DNA of 64,000 nt from Jeotgalibacillus sp. R-1-5s-1 (GCF_004405105.1 NZ_SORW01000009.1:1-64000), one strand, 5' to 3'. Shown: positions 8,593-16,786, counted from the stretch's first letter. Translations and numbers: made by a program. Notes: a model not told the origin generated them from the letters alone.

Positions 8593-9616
8593 GACTCACG
8601 CCGCCTTCCTGAAGCAAACCTGCAAATTTCTCAGGTTCATCCACACGAAAAGCAGCTGCATGAATGGTTTTTCTTTTCCCATAAAATAAAGTAACACTGA
8701 CAGGCTCTTTAAAATAAAGAATATATTGCGGTGTCACAGCTTCAAAGTCCTGGCTGGCAAATAATATGATATCCTTTTCATCACCATCTGCTTTCTCAAA
8801 GCGGTCAATATTACTTAAAGATACGACCAACTGCTGCCTTAGCCCTTTAGCTGCATATAGTCTGCCCTTTTTGACTTCGATGGGGACAAGCCGTGTAATT
8901 TGTGTATCAGCGATAAAATAAATAATTGAATAAATATTTAATATCAGTAGAATCATTGAGATGATCGGCCATTTACCGTGAAGCCACCAGTGGATTCCGA
9001 CTGTTTCGATGATAATGGCATGAATCAACATCATATTAATCGCCACTGCACTTGTTTTTTTATGTATCGTTACAACACCGGGATGAGAGGGCGATTTCTT
9101 TTTGAACGTCCTAAAAGCATAGTAAAACAGGATACATTCACTCACAAATACACGAATAATCGGAACGTCTTTTGCATGTTTGATGGTAGCAGGTAAAGCT
9201 GTATAAATAGCCGGTGCATGCAGCTCACGCATACTCCTTTTTATTAGCGGGATCTTCCGCAAAACGACTGCAAGCAGAGAAATTTCCACTAAAACCAGGA
9301 CGCCCTCCAGTACCAGCCCTGTATATAAAACAGGTGCAATAAATAAGGCATGTTCCTTAGGAATTAAAACATTCGCTAAAATCAATCCGCCTGCCGCAAG
9401 GAGAAAAGCATGCTTTTTCGTTATTCTGAATGCAGCGTATGCCAACAATGGCATCACAATCATTAAATCAAACAGCGACCCGAGTACAACAAAGGAATCA
9501 AGTGAATAAGAAAACGCACTTTGAATACCGGGCTGATAAAGAAGAGCATTTGTCAGCAATAACGCCAGCAATAAACCTAACGCAACCTTTGAAAAAGCAC
9601 TTTGTCTCAGTACCAT
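8585..9616 (-). CDS. Uncharacterised multi-pass membrane protein
   Basis: A 343-residue protein not assigned to a function. About eight hydrophobic helices fill residues 10-245, and the C-terminal 100 residues are soluble with a beta-rich look (GRLYAAKGLRQQLVVSLSNIDRFEK). The ATG at 9616 is preferred because AAGGGGTGG lies just upstream; the longer frame to 9637 starts inside that site. It is coupled to the DUF2306-like gene. Homologues in Bacillus are sometimes labelled beta-carotene monooxygenase, which the sequence does not support. Confidence 0.6.
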   Translation of the reverse strand: MVLRQSAFSKVALGLLLALLLTNALLYQPGIQSAFSYSLDSFVVLGSLFDLMIVMPLLAYAAFRITKKHAFLLAAGGLILANVLIPKEHALFIAPVLYTGLVLEGVLVLVEISLLAVVLRKIPLIKRSMRELHAPAIYTALPATIKHAKDVPIIRVFVSECILFYYAFRTFKKKSPSHPGVVTIHKKTSAVAINMMLIHAIIIETVGIHWWLHGKWPIISMILLILNIYSIIYFIADTQITRLVPIEVKKGRLYAAKGLRQQLVVSLSNIDRFEKADGDEKDIILFASQDFEAVTPQYILYFKEPVSVTLFYGKRKTIHAAAFRVDEPEKFAGLLQEGGVSHV

Positions 9617-9789
9617 TAATCCCACCCCTTTTACCATTATAATCTAATCCGAACATATCAATATGTATTTTGTGGTAATTATGTGTGAATTTTTTCATAA
9701 CAGATTACTCTCCATGAAAACGCTTACTTTTCAACGTTCGCAAAACCATTGTCAAAATGTTATAATAATTTTATATAAGAGGAGGAAAC

Positions 9790-9978
9790 ATGATGATGGA
9801 TCCCAAAGTGAAATATCTAATGCTCGTACTCCCAACATTTATATTAAGTATTATTCTGCTGTATATTCTGCCCGAAAGCCGGAGCTTATTAGCAATGTCT
9901 CCAGTCATCGGCGCATGGATCGTGTATTTTCTCTGGCAATACGCCAGTAAATCAAAAGATGATGAAGAACCGGTATAA
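9790..9978 (+). CDS. Small two-helix membrane protein
   Basis: A 62-residue protein with two predicted membrane helices (about 10-28 and 34-50) and a charged C-terminus (SKSKDDEEPV). GGAGG lies 5 nt before the first ATG, and a TATAAT-like box is about 30 bp upstream. No family recognised. A possible 25-residue hydrophobic peptide follows 25 bp later. Confidence 0.6.
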   Translation: MMMDPKVKYLMLVLPTFILSIILLYILPESRSLLAMSPVIGAWIVYFLWQYASKSKDDEEPV

Positions 9979-10003
9979 ATCATTTTATAATGGGGGTTAT
10001 GAA

Positions 10004-10081
10004 TTGGCTGCTTTATTCACACTTGCCGGAGATATAATGGCTGCAATTGCTGTTGCGTTTATGAAAATGAAGGATAAATGA
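10004..10081 (+). CDS. Possible 25-residue hydrophobic peptide (TTG start)
   Basis: A short frame with GGGGG 7 nt before a TTG start, followed by a strong terminator at 10084. The peptide has one hydrophobic segment (LAGDIMAAIAVAFM) and a lysine-rich end (KMKDK). Size and composition fit a small membrane peptide, but no relative is recognised and the frame could be chance. It would share a transcript with the 62-residue membrane protein. Confidence 0.4.
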   Translation: MAALFTLAGDIMAAIAVAFMKMKDK

Positions 10082-10083
10082 AG

Positions 10084-10117
10084 AAACGCCGGAGTTGAAC
10101 GGAACTCCGGCGTTTTT
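10084..10117 (+). terminator. Intrinsic terminator
   Basis: AAACGCCGGAGTT and AACTCCGGCGTTT form a 13-bp stem with a 6-nt loop and a T5 tail. It ends the transcript of the small membrane genes. Confidence 0.9.
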
Positions 10118-10144
10118 GATTAATTCATGGTTTGGACATAAACC

Positions 10145-10259
10145 GTGCCGGGAACATCCTACGCTTTCCGCGGCCGCGCGGTGAGCCAACTTGCGCTTCG
10201 CGCTACGTTGTCTCACCTGTCGCTTCTCTGCCGCAGGAGTCTTCGGGTGTCCCCGGCAC
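10145..10259. repeat. Dispersed hairpin repeat R, copy 2
   Basis: The fuller copy of the element at 95-198. Its ends form a 12-bp terminal inverted repeat with one mismatch (GTGCCGGGAACA and TGTCCCCGGCAC). The centre is an imperfect hairpin around TTGCGCTTCGCGC. This looks like a passively moved MITE-like unit, though no matching transposase lies in the window. Bases 10260-10323 show nothing else. Confidence 0.75.
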
Positions 10260-10323
10260 TATTGATGTTAATTTCCACGATCGTCACTTCAAATGGAAAA
10301 TAGGGTGAAAAAACAAGATGAAA

Positions 10324-10614
10324 TCAAACAGACTCAGGCGTTTTTATTCCTTTAAGCTTTTGCGGTCTGATGCTTCCCGCAAGGATCATGGCAACGAGCA
10401 GAACGGTCCCGCTGACAATCCAGAAACCATAAGCATAACTCATGATCTCGGATGTGAGGACACGATCGTTCACTTCAAATCCTAAAAAGGTAATACCAAT
10501 CCCTGCTCCGTCTACTGTTTTAAGCGTCTGCATAACCAGATATCCCTTTAAAGCCAGTAACCCCGACAAAATTCCCAACCAGATACTTGCCATTCCACGC
10601 TTCCTAACAGACAT
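10324..10614 (-). CDS. Small membrane protein
   Basis: A 96-residue protein with two strong helices (about 10-30 and 60-84) separated by a short loop. The ATG at 10614 has AAAGGAGGA 7 nt upstream; the longer frame to 10644 begins inside the upstream gene without a site. It follows the next gene by about 13 bp. No family recognised. Confidence 0.6.
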   Translation of the reverse strand: MSVRKRGMASIWLGILSGLLALKGYLVMQTLKTVDGAGIGITFLGFEVNDRVLTSEIMSYAYGFWIVSGTVLLVAMILAGSIRPQKLKGIKTPESV

Positions 10615-10627
10615 GCCGATTCCTCCT

Positions 10628-11023
10628 TTAACGCAGAATCTCACTTAGTGTGTCTTTTGCTTTGGAGCCATTTATTGTATACGTTCCGTTTCGTTCAGAA
10701 CTTGTGAACCGTGTAAAGCGTCCGCTTTCTTCCCATAAATAAACACTTTCCTGATCGCCGTTTTCATATGTAAAGGTCACCTTTACGTCAGCGAATGTAG
10801 CCATTTCAGACTGTCTGCTTCGATGGTCTGCGTTATTTAAAATGGTCGTCAATTCTTCAATGTCCTGTTGATTTTCAAGTGGCAGCTCTTTCCCGTAAGA
10901 CTGTTGATCCGCTTCCCAATACTGGATCACGGCTGTATCGCTATTTTCAAATGTGTTTGATGCCAAAATCATTCCTGCTAAACCAAAAAACAAGACGAAG
11001 GCAATGATGACTGGTTTTCTCAT
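10628..11023 (-). CDS. Exported or membrane-anchored hypothetical protein
   Basis: A 131-residue protein with an N-terminal hydrophobic segment (MRKPVIIAFVLFFGLAGM) followed by a soluble domain with alternating polar strands. The start is uncertain: ATG 11023 has GAAGGAG 12 nt upstream, whereas ATG 11044 has almost no site. The short C-terminal strands (DVKVTFTYENGD, ESVYLWEE) suggest a small beta domain outside the membrane. No family recognised. Confidence 0.55.
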   Translation of the reverse strand: MRKPVIIAFVLFFGLAGMILASNTFENSDTAVIQYWEADQQSYGKELPLENQQDIEELTTILNNADHRSRQSEMATFADVKVTFTYENGDQESVYLWEESGRFTRFTSSERNGTYTINGSKAKDTLSEILR

Positions 11024-11149
11024 GCTGATAATAGACTCCTTCATTTGTACTCTTATCAGTATAGACGTTATCATTTAACAGAAGTTTCGGGACTATTGGG
11101 TTATTTTTGAAAATACCGGGAATAAAAAACGGATAAAGGAGCGATGAAC

Positions 11150-11815
11150 ATGAAACCAGTGATTAAAGCGTTTATTTTTGATGCCTACGGAACATTATTT
11201 GATGTTCATTCAGTTATGGAGGAATTAGAGCAGTATTTTCCTGAAAAAGGTCAAGCGATCAGCCAGACCTGGCGTAAAAAGCAGGTAGAGTATTTTTTCA
11301 TGAGACAAATCATGGATCGCTACAAGCCCTTTGACCATGTTACGCGTGACTCGCTTATTTATGCCGTAAAAGAAAACGGGCAAAACATATCTGCAGAAGC
11401 ACTTGAAAAGATGCTGAATGCATACCGTAAGCTTGCTCATTATGATGAAGTGTCAGATGTATTGAAGAGACTTCAGGATAAAGAACTGATCATCTTTTCA
11501 AACGGTTCAGACAACATGCTACGGCCATTAATCGATTATTCTGGACTCGGTCCGCTTTTTACAGATGTCATCAGTGCAGATGAAATCAAACAGTATAAGC
11601 CTTCACCTGCAGCTTATCTTCATGCTCTTCAAAAAGCCGGGGTCAAGCGTGAAGAGGTGCTATTCATGTCATCTAACGGATGGGATATTTCAGGTGCCAA
11701 AAGCTTCGGCTTCAACACAGCATGGATCAACCGTAATGGACTGCCTGTTGAAGAATTGCAGCTTGAGCCTGATGCTGAGTATAGAGATTTGAGCGGGATA
11801 TTGAAGTGGGTTTAA
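11150..11815 (+). CDS. HAD superfamily hydrolase, haloacid dehalogenase type II-like
   Basis: A 221-residue HAD protein. Motif I is FIFDAYGTLFDVH (nucleophile Asp near residue 9), motif II is IFSNGS, motif III includes the Lys in YKPSPAAY, and motif IV MSSNGWDISGAKSFG holds the acidic site. The order and the Asn-Gly after motif II fit the L-2-haloacid dehalogenase (type II) group; the real substrate may be another small organic acid or phosphate. AAAGGAG favours the second ATG (11150, spacing 8) over 11144. Confidence 0.88.
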   Translation: MKPVIKAFIFDAYGTLFDVHSVMEELEQYFPEKGQAISQTWRKKQVEYFFMRQIMDRYKPFDHVTRDSLIYAVKENGQNISAEALEKMLNAYRKLAHYDEVSDVLKRLQDKELIIFSNGSDNMLRPLIDYSGLGPLFTDVISADEIKQYKPSPAAYLHALQKAGVKREEVLFMSSNGWDISGAKSFGFNTAWINRNGLPVEELQLEPDAEYRDLSGILKWV

Positions 11816-11959
11816 ATCATTTTCAAATAAACACAGCGACGTCAGGCTGAGTCTCTGTGTTTTTTATGTACGAGTCCCTGATTTTCTTAAAAGCTGACCC
11901 ATCATAATGGTATAATCATCCTGTAAGTGAATCGATTATTAACCAGGGGGGCGTTCATA

Positions 11960-12010
11960 ATGGGAAATAGTTTTTACAGCTTTAAAAACAAGGGGTACAC
12001 GTTTAAATAA
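11960..12010 (+). CDS. Putative 16-residue leader peptide
   Basis: Encodes MGNSFYSFKNKGYTFK. A GGGGGG run lies 8 nt before the ATG, and the frame ends 43 bp before the acetyltransferase start. Overlapping hairpins follow it, one of which masks the next ribosome site. This is the layout of translation-attenuation leaders; peptide function is inference. Confidence 0.45.
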   Translation: MGNSFYSFKNKGYTFK

Positions 12011-12050
12011 TGAGGGTTGTTTAACGTTTCCCGACATTTGAAAGGGGAAA
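11999..12050 (+). promoter_or_regulatory. Possible translational attenuator of the acetyltransferase
   Basis: Two adjacent hairpins: ACGTTTAAA (11999-12007) can pair with TTTAACGT (12020-12027), and TTTCCC (12027-12032) with GGGAAA (12045-12050), the latter covering the ribosome site AAAGGGG. The first overlaps the end of the short ORF, so a ribosome there would disturb the folding. Confidence 0.4.
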
Positions 12051-12053
12051 ATG

Positions 12054-12515
12054 ATGGATCGTCAAATTGTACAACTTACAGAGCTGAATGAGGATAACTG
12101 GTATGAATGCTGTCAATTAAACATTCATGAGGATCGAGAGGCGTTTATTGAATCCAATGCAATCTCCATTGCCCAGTCGAAATTCCAGCCATCTCTAAAG
12201 ACTTACGCCATTTTAATCGAGGATGAAATAGCAGGGTTTGTCATGTTTAATTCCGAAAAAGAAAAGCTTGATGGGCATTGGATCTACAGAATCATGATCG
12301 ATAAGAAATATCAGGCCAGGGGTGCAGGAAAAGCTGCAACGGAATTAATGATTGACGAAATGCTTAAGCTCCCGGATGTCACAAAAATCATCGCAGGTTA
12401 TCATCCGGAAAATAAAGGCGCACATCACTTATATGCCAGCCTGGGATTTATCGATCATGGCGATCGGTTTGGACGGGAAATGGCTGTCATTAAAGATATA
12501 AATAAACATGTATAA
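12054..12515 (+). CDS. GNAT acetyltransferase, BltD/spermidine-acetyltransferase-like
   Basis: A 153-residue GNAT protein. The acetyl-CoA loop is YQARGAGKAA (about 84-93) and the C-terminal LYASLGFIDHGDR is typical. The N-terminal layout (FIESNAISIAQSK then FVMFN) resembles the BltD-type polyamine acetyltransferases of Bacillus; the substrate is inferred. AAAGGGG favours ATG 12054 (spacing 6) over 12051 (spacing 3). A leader ORF and hairpins precede it. Confidence 0.8.
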   Translation: MDRQIVQLTELNEDNWYECCQLNIHEDREAFIESNAISIAQSKFQPSLKTYAILIEDEIAGFVMFNSEKEKLDGHWIYRIMIDKKYQARGAGKAATELMIDEMLKLPDVTKIIAGYHPENKGAHHLYASLGFIDHGDRFGREMAVIKDINKHV

Positions 12516-12536
12516 ACGATTCTATTGATAAATCTG

Positions 12537-12566
12537 AGAGCCCGGATAATCATTCGGGCTCTTTTT
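12537..12566 (+). terminator. Intrinsic terminator
   Basis: AGAGCCCG, loop, CGGGCTCT followed by TTTT. It lies 22 bp after the acetyltransferase stop, facing the convergent WYL regulator. Confidence 0.85.
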
Positions 12567-12587
12567 ATACCATTACAGATGCCGGAT

Positions 12588-13487
12588 TCAATCGTATTGA
12601 TCCAGTGCTTTTTGATAGAGCATTTTCAGCTTTGTTTCCAATGACTTTGGTTCCTCAACCTTGACATGAGGACCATAACTCAGGAGACCTGTTGCCGTAA
12701 AATCCAGTTCCTCCAGCGGCACCCCACCTTCCCATCGGCGATCCTTCACATCCTGATAGAAAGGATCTGCTTTCGCTCTTCTCTCACCTTCATCAGTAAA
12801 AGATAATACAACCTTCACCTCTTCACGGTTTTCAGGAAAAGCAAGCCAATCGATCAAAGTCGGCAAATCATCTTTTTGATTCTCTCCCCATTCTGCACTG
12901 ATAATGCGATCTACTCTGAATAGCAAAACTTTTTCCCGGTAAAAAGCAGGCATATACCAGGACTGGTCGAAATATAAACCAATAGGAAAAACTGAACGTT
13001 TTGAGATTCCTTTTGCTGATTCATAGGTCAACTTCAGTTCTCGCTGTTCAAGGGCTGCTTCCAAAATCACTGTCGTCCATTTGCTTTCCCTGTTTACCGA
13101 GGACGCTTTAAACACGACCTTTTTCTCAACTCTTCTAATCTTCTCACGTGTCGATGCGGGAAGCTCAGTGAAATAATTTTCTGCTAAAAAAGAACGGATC
13201 TGACCAAACGGAAGGTCCGGTATTTGCTGAAAAGTATTCATGATCAGGTATAAACCGAGCGCCTCGTTTTCATTAAGTTGCAAAGGGGGCATAATCCGGT
13301 TTGGTAAAACACGATAACCACCATACCTGCCAGGCTCCGAATACAGTGGATAACCAAGTTCCTGCAGTTTATCAAGATCACGCTGAATCGTTCTGACAGA
13401 TACATCAAATCTCTCTGCCAACTCACGGGCTGTAAAGGAACGGCCTGGATCCAGCATTCTCATCATAGTCAATTGACGTTCATTCAT
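12588..13487 (-). CDS. WYL-domain transcriptional regulator (YobV-like)
   Basis: A 299-residue regulator. An N-terminal DeoR-type HTH (SFTARELAERFDVSVRTIQRD, about 14-35) is followed by a spacer with RYGGYRV and a WYL-like domain (about 140-220, with IGLYFDQSWYMPAFY) and a C-terminal extension. Such proteins bind DNA and sense a ligand through WYL. ATG 13487 is chosen because GGAG lies about 9 nt upstream; ATG 13502 has no site. It diverges from a DHFR-fold gene across a clear dyad, its likely operator. Confidence 0.85.
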   Translation of the reverse strand: MNERQLTMMRMLDPGRSFTARELAERFDVSVRTIQRDLDKLQELGYPLYSEPGRYGGYRVLPNRIMPPLQLNENEALGLYLIMNTFQQIPDLPFGQIRSFLAENYFTELPASTREKIRRVEKKVVFKASSVNRESKWTTVILEAALEQRELKLTYESAKGISKRSVFPIGLYFDQSWYMPAFYREKVLLFRVDRIISAEWGENQKDDLPTLIDWLAFPENREEVKVVLSFTDEGERRAKADPFYQDVKDRRWEGGVPLEELDFTATGLLSYGPHVKVEEPKSLETKLKMLYQKALDQYD

Positions 13488-13504
13488 TTCATTCAACTCC
13501 ATTC

Positions 13505-13529
13505 AATTACGACACATTTTGTCATAATT
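13505..13529. promoter_or_regulatory. Dyad operator between the WYL regulator and the DHFR-fold gene
   Basis: AATTACGACA and TGTCATAATT form an inverted repeat with one mismatch across a 5-bp centre, midway in the 77-bp divergent gap. It is well placed for control of both genes by the WYL regulator; this is inferred. Confidence 0.55.
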
Positions 13530-13564
13530 GAAGTATAAACTAAAATCAAAAGGAGTGATCAATC

Positions 13565-14080
13565 ATGCATAAAAACAAATTATATATCGCGATAAGTCTG
13601 GATGGAATGATTGCAAAGGAGGATGATTCACTGGAATGGCTTGAAGCAGCAGAAGGTCTTGGTGACAATGGATATCAGGCGTTTTATGACAGTATTTCAT
13701 CCGTTGTGATGGGCAATCGCACCTACCGGAAAGTAATGGAGATGACAGATGATTTCCCTTATCCTGACCGTCCTTCTTATGTGCTTTCCCGAACACAACA
13801 AGAGGATCCGAATGTCACCTTTACATCAGGGTCATTGAAGACATTACTGCCGGAATTACAGAAAAAACACAACGGCGATGTCTGGATTGTCGGCGGCGGA
13901 GAACTCGTTAAGCACTGTCTTGAACATCAATTAATTGACGAATTTCAGATCGCCATCATTCCTGTTGTGTTAGGAAGCGGGATTCCCCTTTTTCCAAAAG
14001 GAACAGCCTTTACAGAACTGAAGCTGACTAAAGTTGAGCAGTTTAATCAGATTACGATGCTTCACTACATGAAAAAATGA
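13565..14080 (+). CDS. Dihydrofolate reductase family protein (RibD C-terminal-like)
   Basis: A 171-residue protein of the DHFR/RibD-C fold. The N-terminal IAISLDGMIAKEDDSLEWL, the central VVMGNRTYRKV and IWIVGGGELVKH nucleotide loop (read as WIVGGGELVK) are characteristic. Members reduce a pyrimidine or pterin-like ring with NADPH, but this stand-alone type has no established substrate. AAAGGAG lies 9 nt before the ATG. The divergent WYL gene suggests ligand-dependent control. Confidence 0.85.
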   Translation: MHKNKLYIAISLDGMIAKEDDSLEWLEAAEGLGDNGYQAFYDSISSVVMGNRTYRKVMEMTDDFPYPDRPSYVLSRTQQEDPNVTFTSGSLKTLLPELQKKHNGDVWIVGGGELVKHCLEHQLIDEFQIAIIPVVLGSGIPLFPKGTAFTELKLTKVEQFNQITMLHYMKK

Positions 14081-14089
14081 GGTGATGAT

Positions 14090-14602
14090 GTGCCGGTAAC
14101 TATACTGACTAGAGGAAAAGCGTTTTTGTTGGATTATTTATTGATTCTATTTTATTTGGTACTCATCTTCTGTTTGTACCTTGTTTTCCCTATGCAGATC
14201 GAAGCATTATTCAGCGGAGGGCCGTGGCGTAATCAGCTGGCCGGTTTTCTGATCGTCACTTTGCCCGTATCACTATACTTCGCTGTCTCTGACTCCCGTC
14301 TTGTCGGGCAGACATTCGGAAAGAGAAAAACAAACATTCAAGCGGTTGACCATCATGGCCAACCGCTCACTTTTCTGCACTCATTTATAAGGGTCCTCTT
14401 GAAATTCCTGCCGTGGGAGCTTTCGCATTTCCTCGTTTACCGCCTGGTGTTACTTGGTGATTCACCAATGCCCGTTTCTTATACTATCCTTGGCATCACC
14501 ATTTATGGACTCATGTTTACTTATATCCTAACAGCCTTATTTACTTCAAAAAAGCAGACATTATATGATCTTTTGACGCGGTCAAGAGTTGTCAGGAAAT
14601 GA
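14090..14602 (+). CDS. RDD family membrane protein
   Basis: A 170-residue membrane protein with three to four helices (about 10-35, 45-65, 95-115, 125-150). Features of RDD proteins are present: FLLDYLLILF near the start, the TFGKRK stretch after the second helix and a cytoplasmic end with TLYDLLTRSRVV. The function of RDD proteins is mostly unknown; some act in ion transport. GTG start with GAGGTGATG upstream, 9 bp after the DHFR-fold gene. Its end overlaps the convergent MerR gene by 21 bp. Confidence 0.8.
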   Translation: MPVTILTRGKAFLLDYLLILFYLVLIFCLYLVFPMQIEALFSGGPWRNQLAGFLIVTLPVSLYFAVSDSRLVGQTFGKRKTNIQAVDHHGQPLTFLHSFIRVLLKFLPWELSHFLVYRLVLLGDSPMPVSYTILGITIYGLMFTYILTALFTSKKQTLYDLLTRSRVVRK

Positions 14603-15322
14603 ATGGTCGAGCGCTTGAAAAGCTCTCTCCAAAAATCCGGTCGTTTCTGCAGAGATTGGGTAAAGCCCCATTTGAGAGGAACGCTCTTCAGATTTTCTCA
14701 CTTCCCAGAATTTCTCTGCCAGAGCTTCGTTATCACCAAATGTTTCTGTTGATAAAGACTCCACTTCCTCGGCAAGAAGAATGCCAAGCGAAGATTCAGG
14801 TTTAACTCCAGCTTCTATGTATAAATTAATCCTTTTGACCATGTGAATCCACTTTTTTGTCAGTGGATCCCCGTTTTCCAATTTGGGAAGAGTATGCTCA
14901 AGAATTTCTGATTCCTCAGGCGTAAAATAATCTTCCCATTTCCGATCTTCATTTTCCTGTTTGACTAGCGTCAAAAGTTTTTGCCACTCTACAGTCCCAG
15001 TCAGCTCGTAATCGTGAAGAAGCGATTGAGTGTGACGAATCTTATTATTCATTACTTCATTTTCTTCTCTTAACATCGACATGTGAGCCGCCAGAATGGA
15101 TTGAATAGACTTTTCCTGCAGGATTGTTTTTAACTGATCTAACGGCAGCCCCATTCTTTTCAACAATAATATTTTTTGCAATTCAATCAAAACCTTATCG
15201 TCATAAAGTCTTCTCCCCCCTTGATCTGTAGATGTCGGCTTAACCAGTCCGATCTGATCGTAATAGCGAAGTGTTCGGACAGTCAGATCAAACAGTTTGG
15301 AAACTTCTCCTGTCGTTTTCAT
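14582..15322 (-). CDS. MerR family transcriptional regulator with TipAS-like C-terminus
   Basis: A 246-residue regulator. The MerR HTH (TGEVSKLFDLTVRTLRYYD, LVKPTSTDQGGRRLYDD) spans residues 1-70, a dimerisation coiled coil follows (to about 115), and a helical C-terminal domain of about 130 residues resembles the TipAS ligand-binding fold. It diverges from a CPBP protease gene that carries a textbook 19-bp-spacer MerR promoter, so activation of that gene is the natural prediction. Confidence 0.88.
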   Translation of the reverse strand: MKTTGEVSKLFDLTVRTLRYYDQIGLVKPTSTDQGGRRLYDDKVLIELQKILLLKRMGLPLDQLKTILQEKSIQSILAAHMSMLREENEVMNNKIRHTQSLLHDYELTGTVEWQKLLTLVKQENEDRKWEDYFTPEESEILEHTLPKLENGDPLTKKWIHMVKRINLYIEAGVKPESSLGILLAEEVESLSTETFGDNEALAEKFWEVRKSEERSSQMGLYPISAETTGFLERAFQALDHSFPDNS

Positions 15323-15350
15323 CTTTTTCCCCTATCCTTGAAATTATTTC

Positions 15351-15381
15351 TTGCAGGTGACGTAACGTCATCTTCTATAGT
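15351..15381 (+). promoter_or_regulatory. MerR-type promoter with 19-bp spacer
   Basis: TTGCAG (-35, 15351-15356), a 19-bp spacer, then TATAGT (-10, 15376-15381). The spacer holds the dyad TGACGT-A-ACGTCA. MerR activators work on such over-long spacers by untwisting the DNA. It points into the CPBP gene. Confidence 0.8.
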
Positions 15382-15410
15382 GAAGGTATCTTAACTTTGG
15401 AGGTACATTC

Positions 15411-16088
15411 ATGGAACAGAAAATGACGGCTTCATCCTTTACCTATGCTCTCATACTGGCACTGATCTTCATCCCGTTCTTTGTTGATACATACGCAGCA
15501 GACACATTGAGAAAGTTCGTTGACCACGATCTGTCTCACGGGCTGTTAATGGGATTGATTCTTACCTGCTTAATCATCTTTTTTCTAATCTTTGGTGTTA
15601 TAAAAAAACAATCTCTTCAATGGGCCAGCCTCGGCTTGAAGAAAATGCACACAAGCCAATGGTTGTTCGTTTTTAAATGGACACTGATTAATATTTTCTT
15701 AGGAATCCTTTACGTGGTTCTATTGGAGCTAACAGGAATCGGAAGCTCAAACACGAAAACAGAGAGCCTTCAAAACGAAGGAATCATGATGTTTGTGCTG
15801 GCTTTTCTATCAGCCGCGGTCCTCTCTCCCATTTATGAGGAGCTCTTTTACAGAGGATTTATTTATACCTGGCTAAGGCAGCGGCTGACACTTTATCCGT
15901 CACTGATCATCAGTGCAGCTATTTTCACGCTGGTCCATATCCCTACCTATAACACGCTTCCGATCAACTTTATCAGCGGAATCATCTTTGCATGGGTTTA
16001 CGAACGCACCGGGTCCATTATCAGCAGTATGATTGTTCACGCCAGCTTTAACGGTTTGGCTGTTATCTTAACATTCTTACTTGGATAG
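15411..16088 (+). CDS. CPBP family intramembrane glutamic endopeptidase
   Basis: A 225-residue membrane protein with about six to seven helices. The Abi/CAAX motifs are intact: EELFYRGF (about 143-150) with the catalytic Glu pair, FTLVHIP with its His, and a final HASFNGLA. Such proteases process prenylated-like peptides, bacteriocins or anti-sigma factors; several give self-immunity. GGAGG lies 7 nt before the ATG. Control by the divergent MerR protein is strongly suggested by its promoter. Confidence 0.88.
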   Translation: MEQKMTASSFTYALILALIFIPFFVDTYAADTLRKFVDHDLSHGLLMGLILTCLIIFFLIFGVIKKQSLQWASLGLKKMHTSQWLFVFKWTLINIFLGILYVVLLELTGIGSSNTKTESLQNEGIMMFVLAFLSAAVLSPIYEELFYRGFIYTWLRQRLTLYPSLIISAAIFTLVHIPTYNTLPINFISGIIFAWVYERTGSIISSMIVHASFNGLAVILTFLLG

Positions 16089-16099
16089 TCTGTAAGACT

Positions 16100-16666
16100 C
16101 TAATTTTTCTCCATCATCACATTCCTCTTGCCTGAGTAAAATGCGGCTTTGTTTTCACTGGAGACTCCCAGCATCTCAGCAAGTGTAACAGCGAATTCAG
16201 CGTAGGCATGTCCCTGCGCGGTCAGGAGGTTCCCCGTTTGAACAACCGGTTCATATACAAAGCCGGTTTCCTCAAAGCTTTCAAGGAAATCCCGCTGTTT
16301 TCTTGATAAAGTAACGGTGTAGGTCTGTCCTTTTAATACGCCGGCCTTTGCCGGGATATAAACACCGCTGCAAATGGCGGCGACAATTTTATTATTTGTG
16401 TAAAGATCAGCCGTGAGGTCATAGATTGACTGCATATCCACAACAGGTTTTAGATCGCCACCAGGAATGATGATCCCCTCATACTCCCTGTGAGCGACTT
16501 CATTTAAGCTTAAATCCGGTATCGTGACAAGACCTGCTTCTGACCGGATAGGTAAACGGTCAGAAGCAACGGTTACGACCTCCACCTCATTCCGGATCAT
16601 AGAAATCGCAACAGTCACTTCAAATTCACAATACCCTTCAAATAAAAACAGCAGCATTTTCCTCAT
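16100..16666 (-). CDS. DJ-1/PfpI family protein
   Basis: A 188-residue protein of the DJ-1/ThiJ/PfpI fold. The nucleophile elbow AAICSGVYIPAKAG places the Cys near residue 95, and the first-strand Glu (FEGYCEFEV) matches the conserved acid. Members act as glyoxalases, deglycase-like enzymes or proteases; the activity here is open. ATG 16666 is chosen because GGGG lies 6 nt upstream. It converges on the CPBP gene with an 11-bp gap. Confidence 0.85.
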   Translation of the reverse strand: MRKMLLFLFEGYCEFEVTVAISMIRNEVEVVTVASDRLPIRSEAGLVTIPDLSLNEVAHREYEGIIIPGGDLKPVVDMQSIYDLTADLYTNNKIVAAICSGVYIPAKAGVLKGQTYTVTLSRKQRDFLESFEETGFVYEPVVQTGNLLTAQGHAYAEFAVTLAEMLGVSSENKAAFYSGKRNVMMEKN

Positions 16667-16786
16667 ATTTGTCCCCATTCCCTCTAAATAGATGATTTAA
16701 TATTAACAGATACATCCATCTTTGGATTCGTTTATCTTTATACAATGAGTGTTGTGATAGAATATCTACGTAACGGAGGTGTTTTT

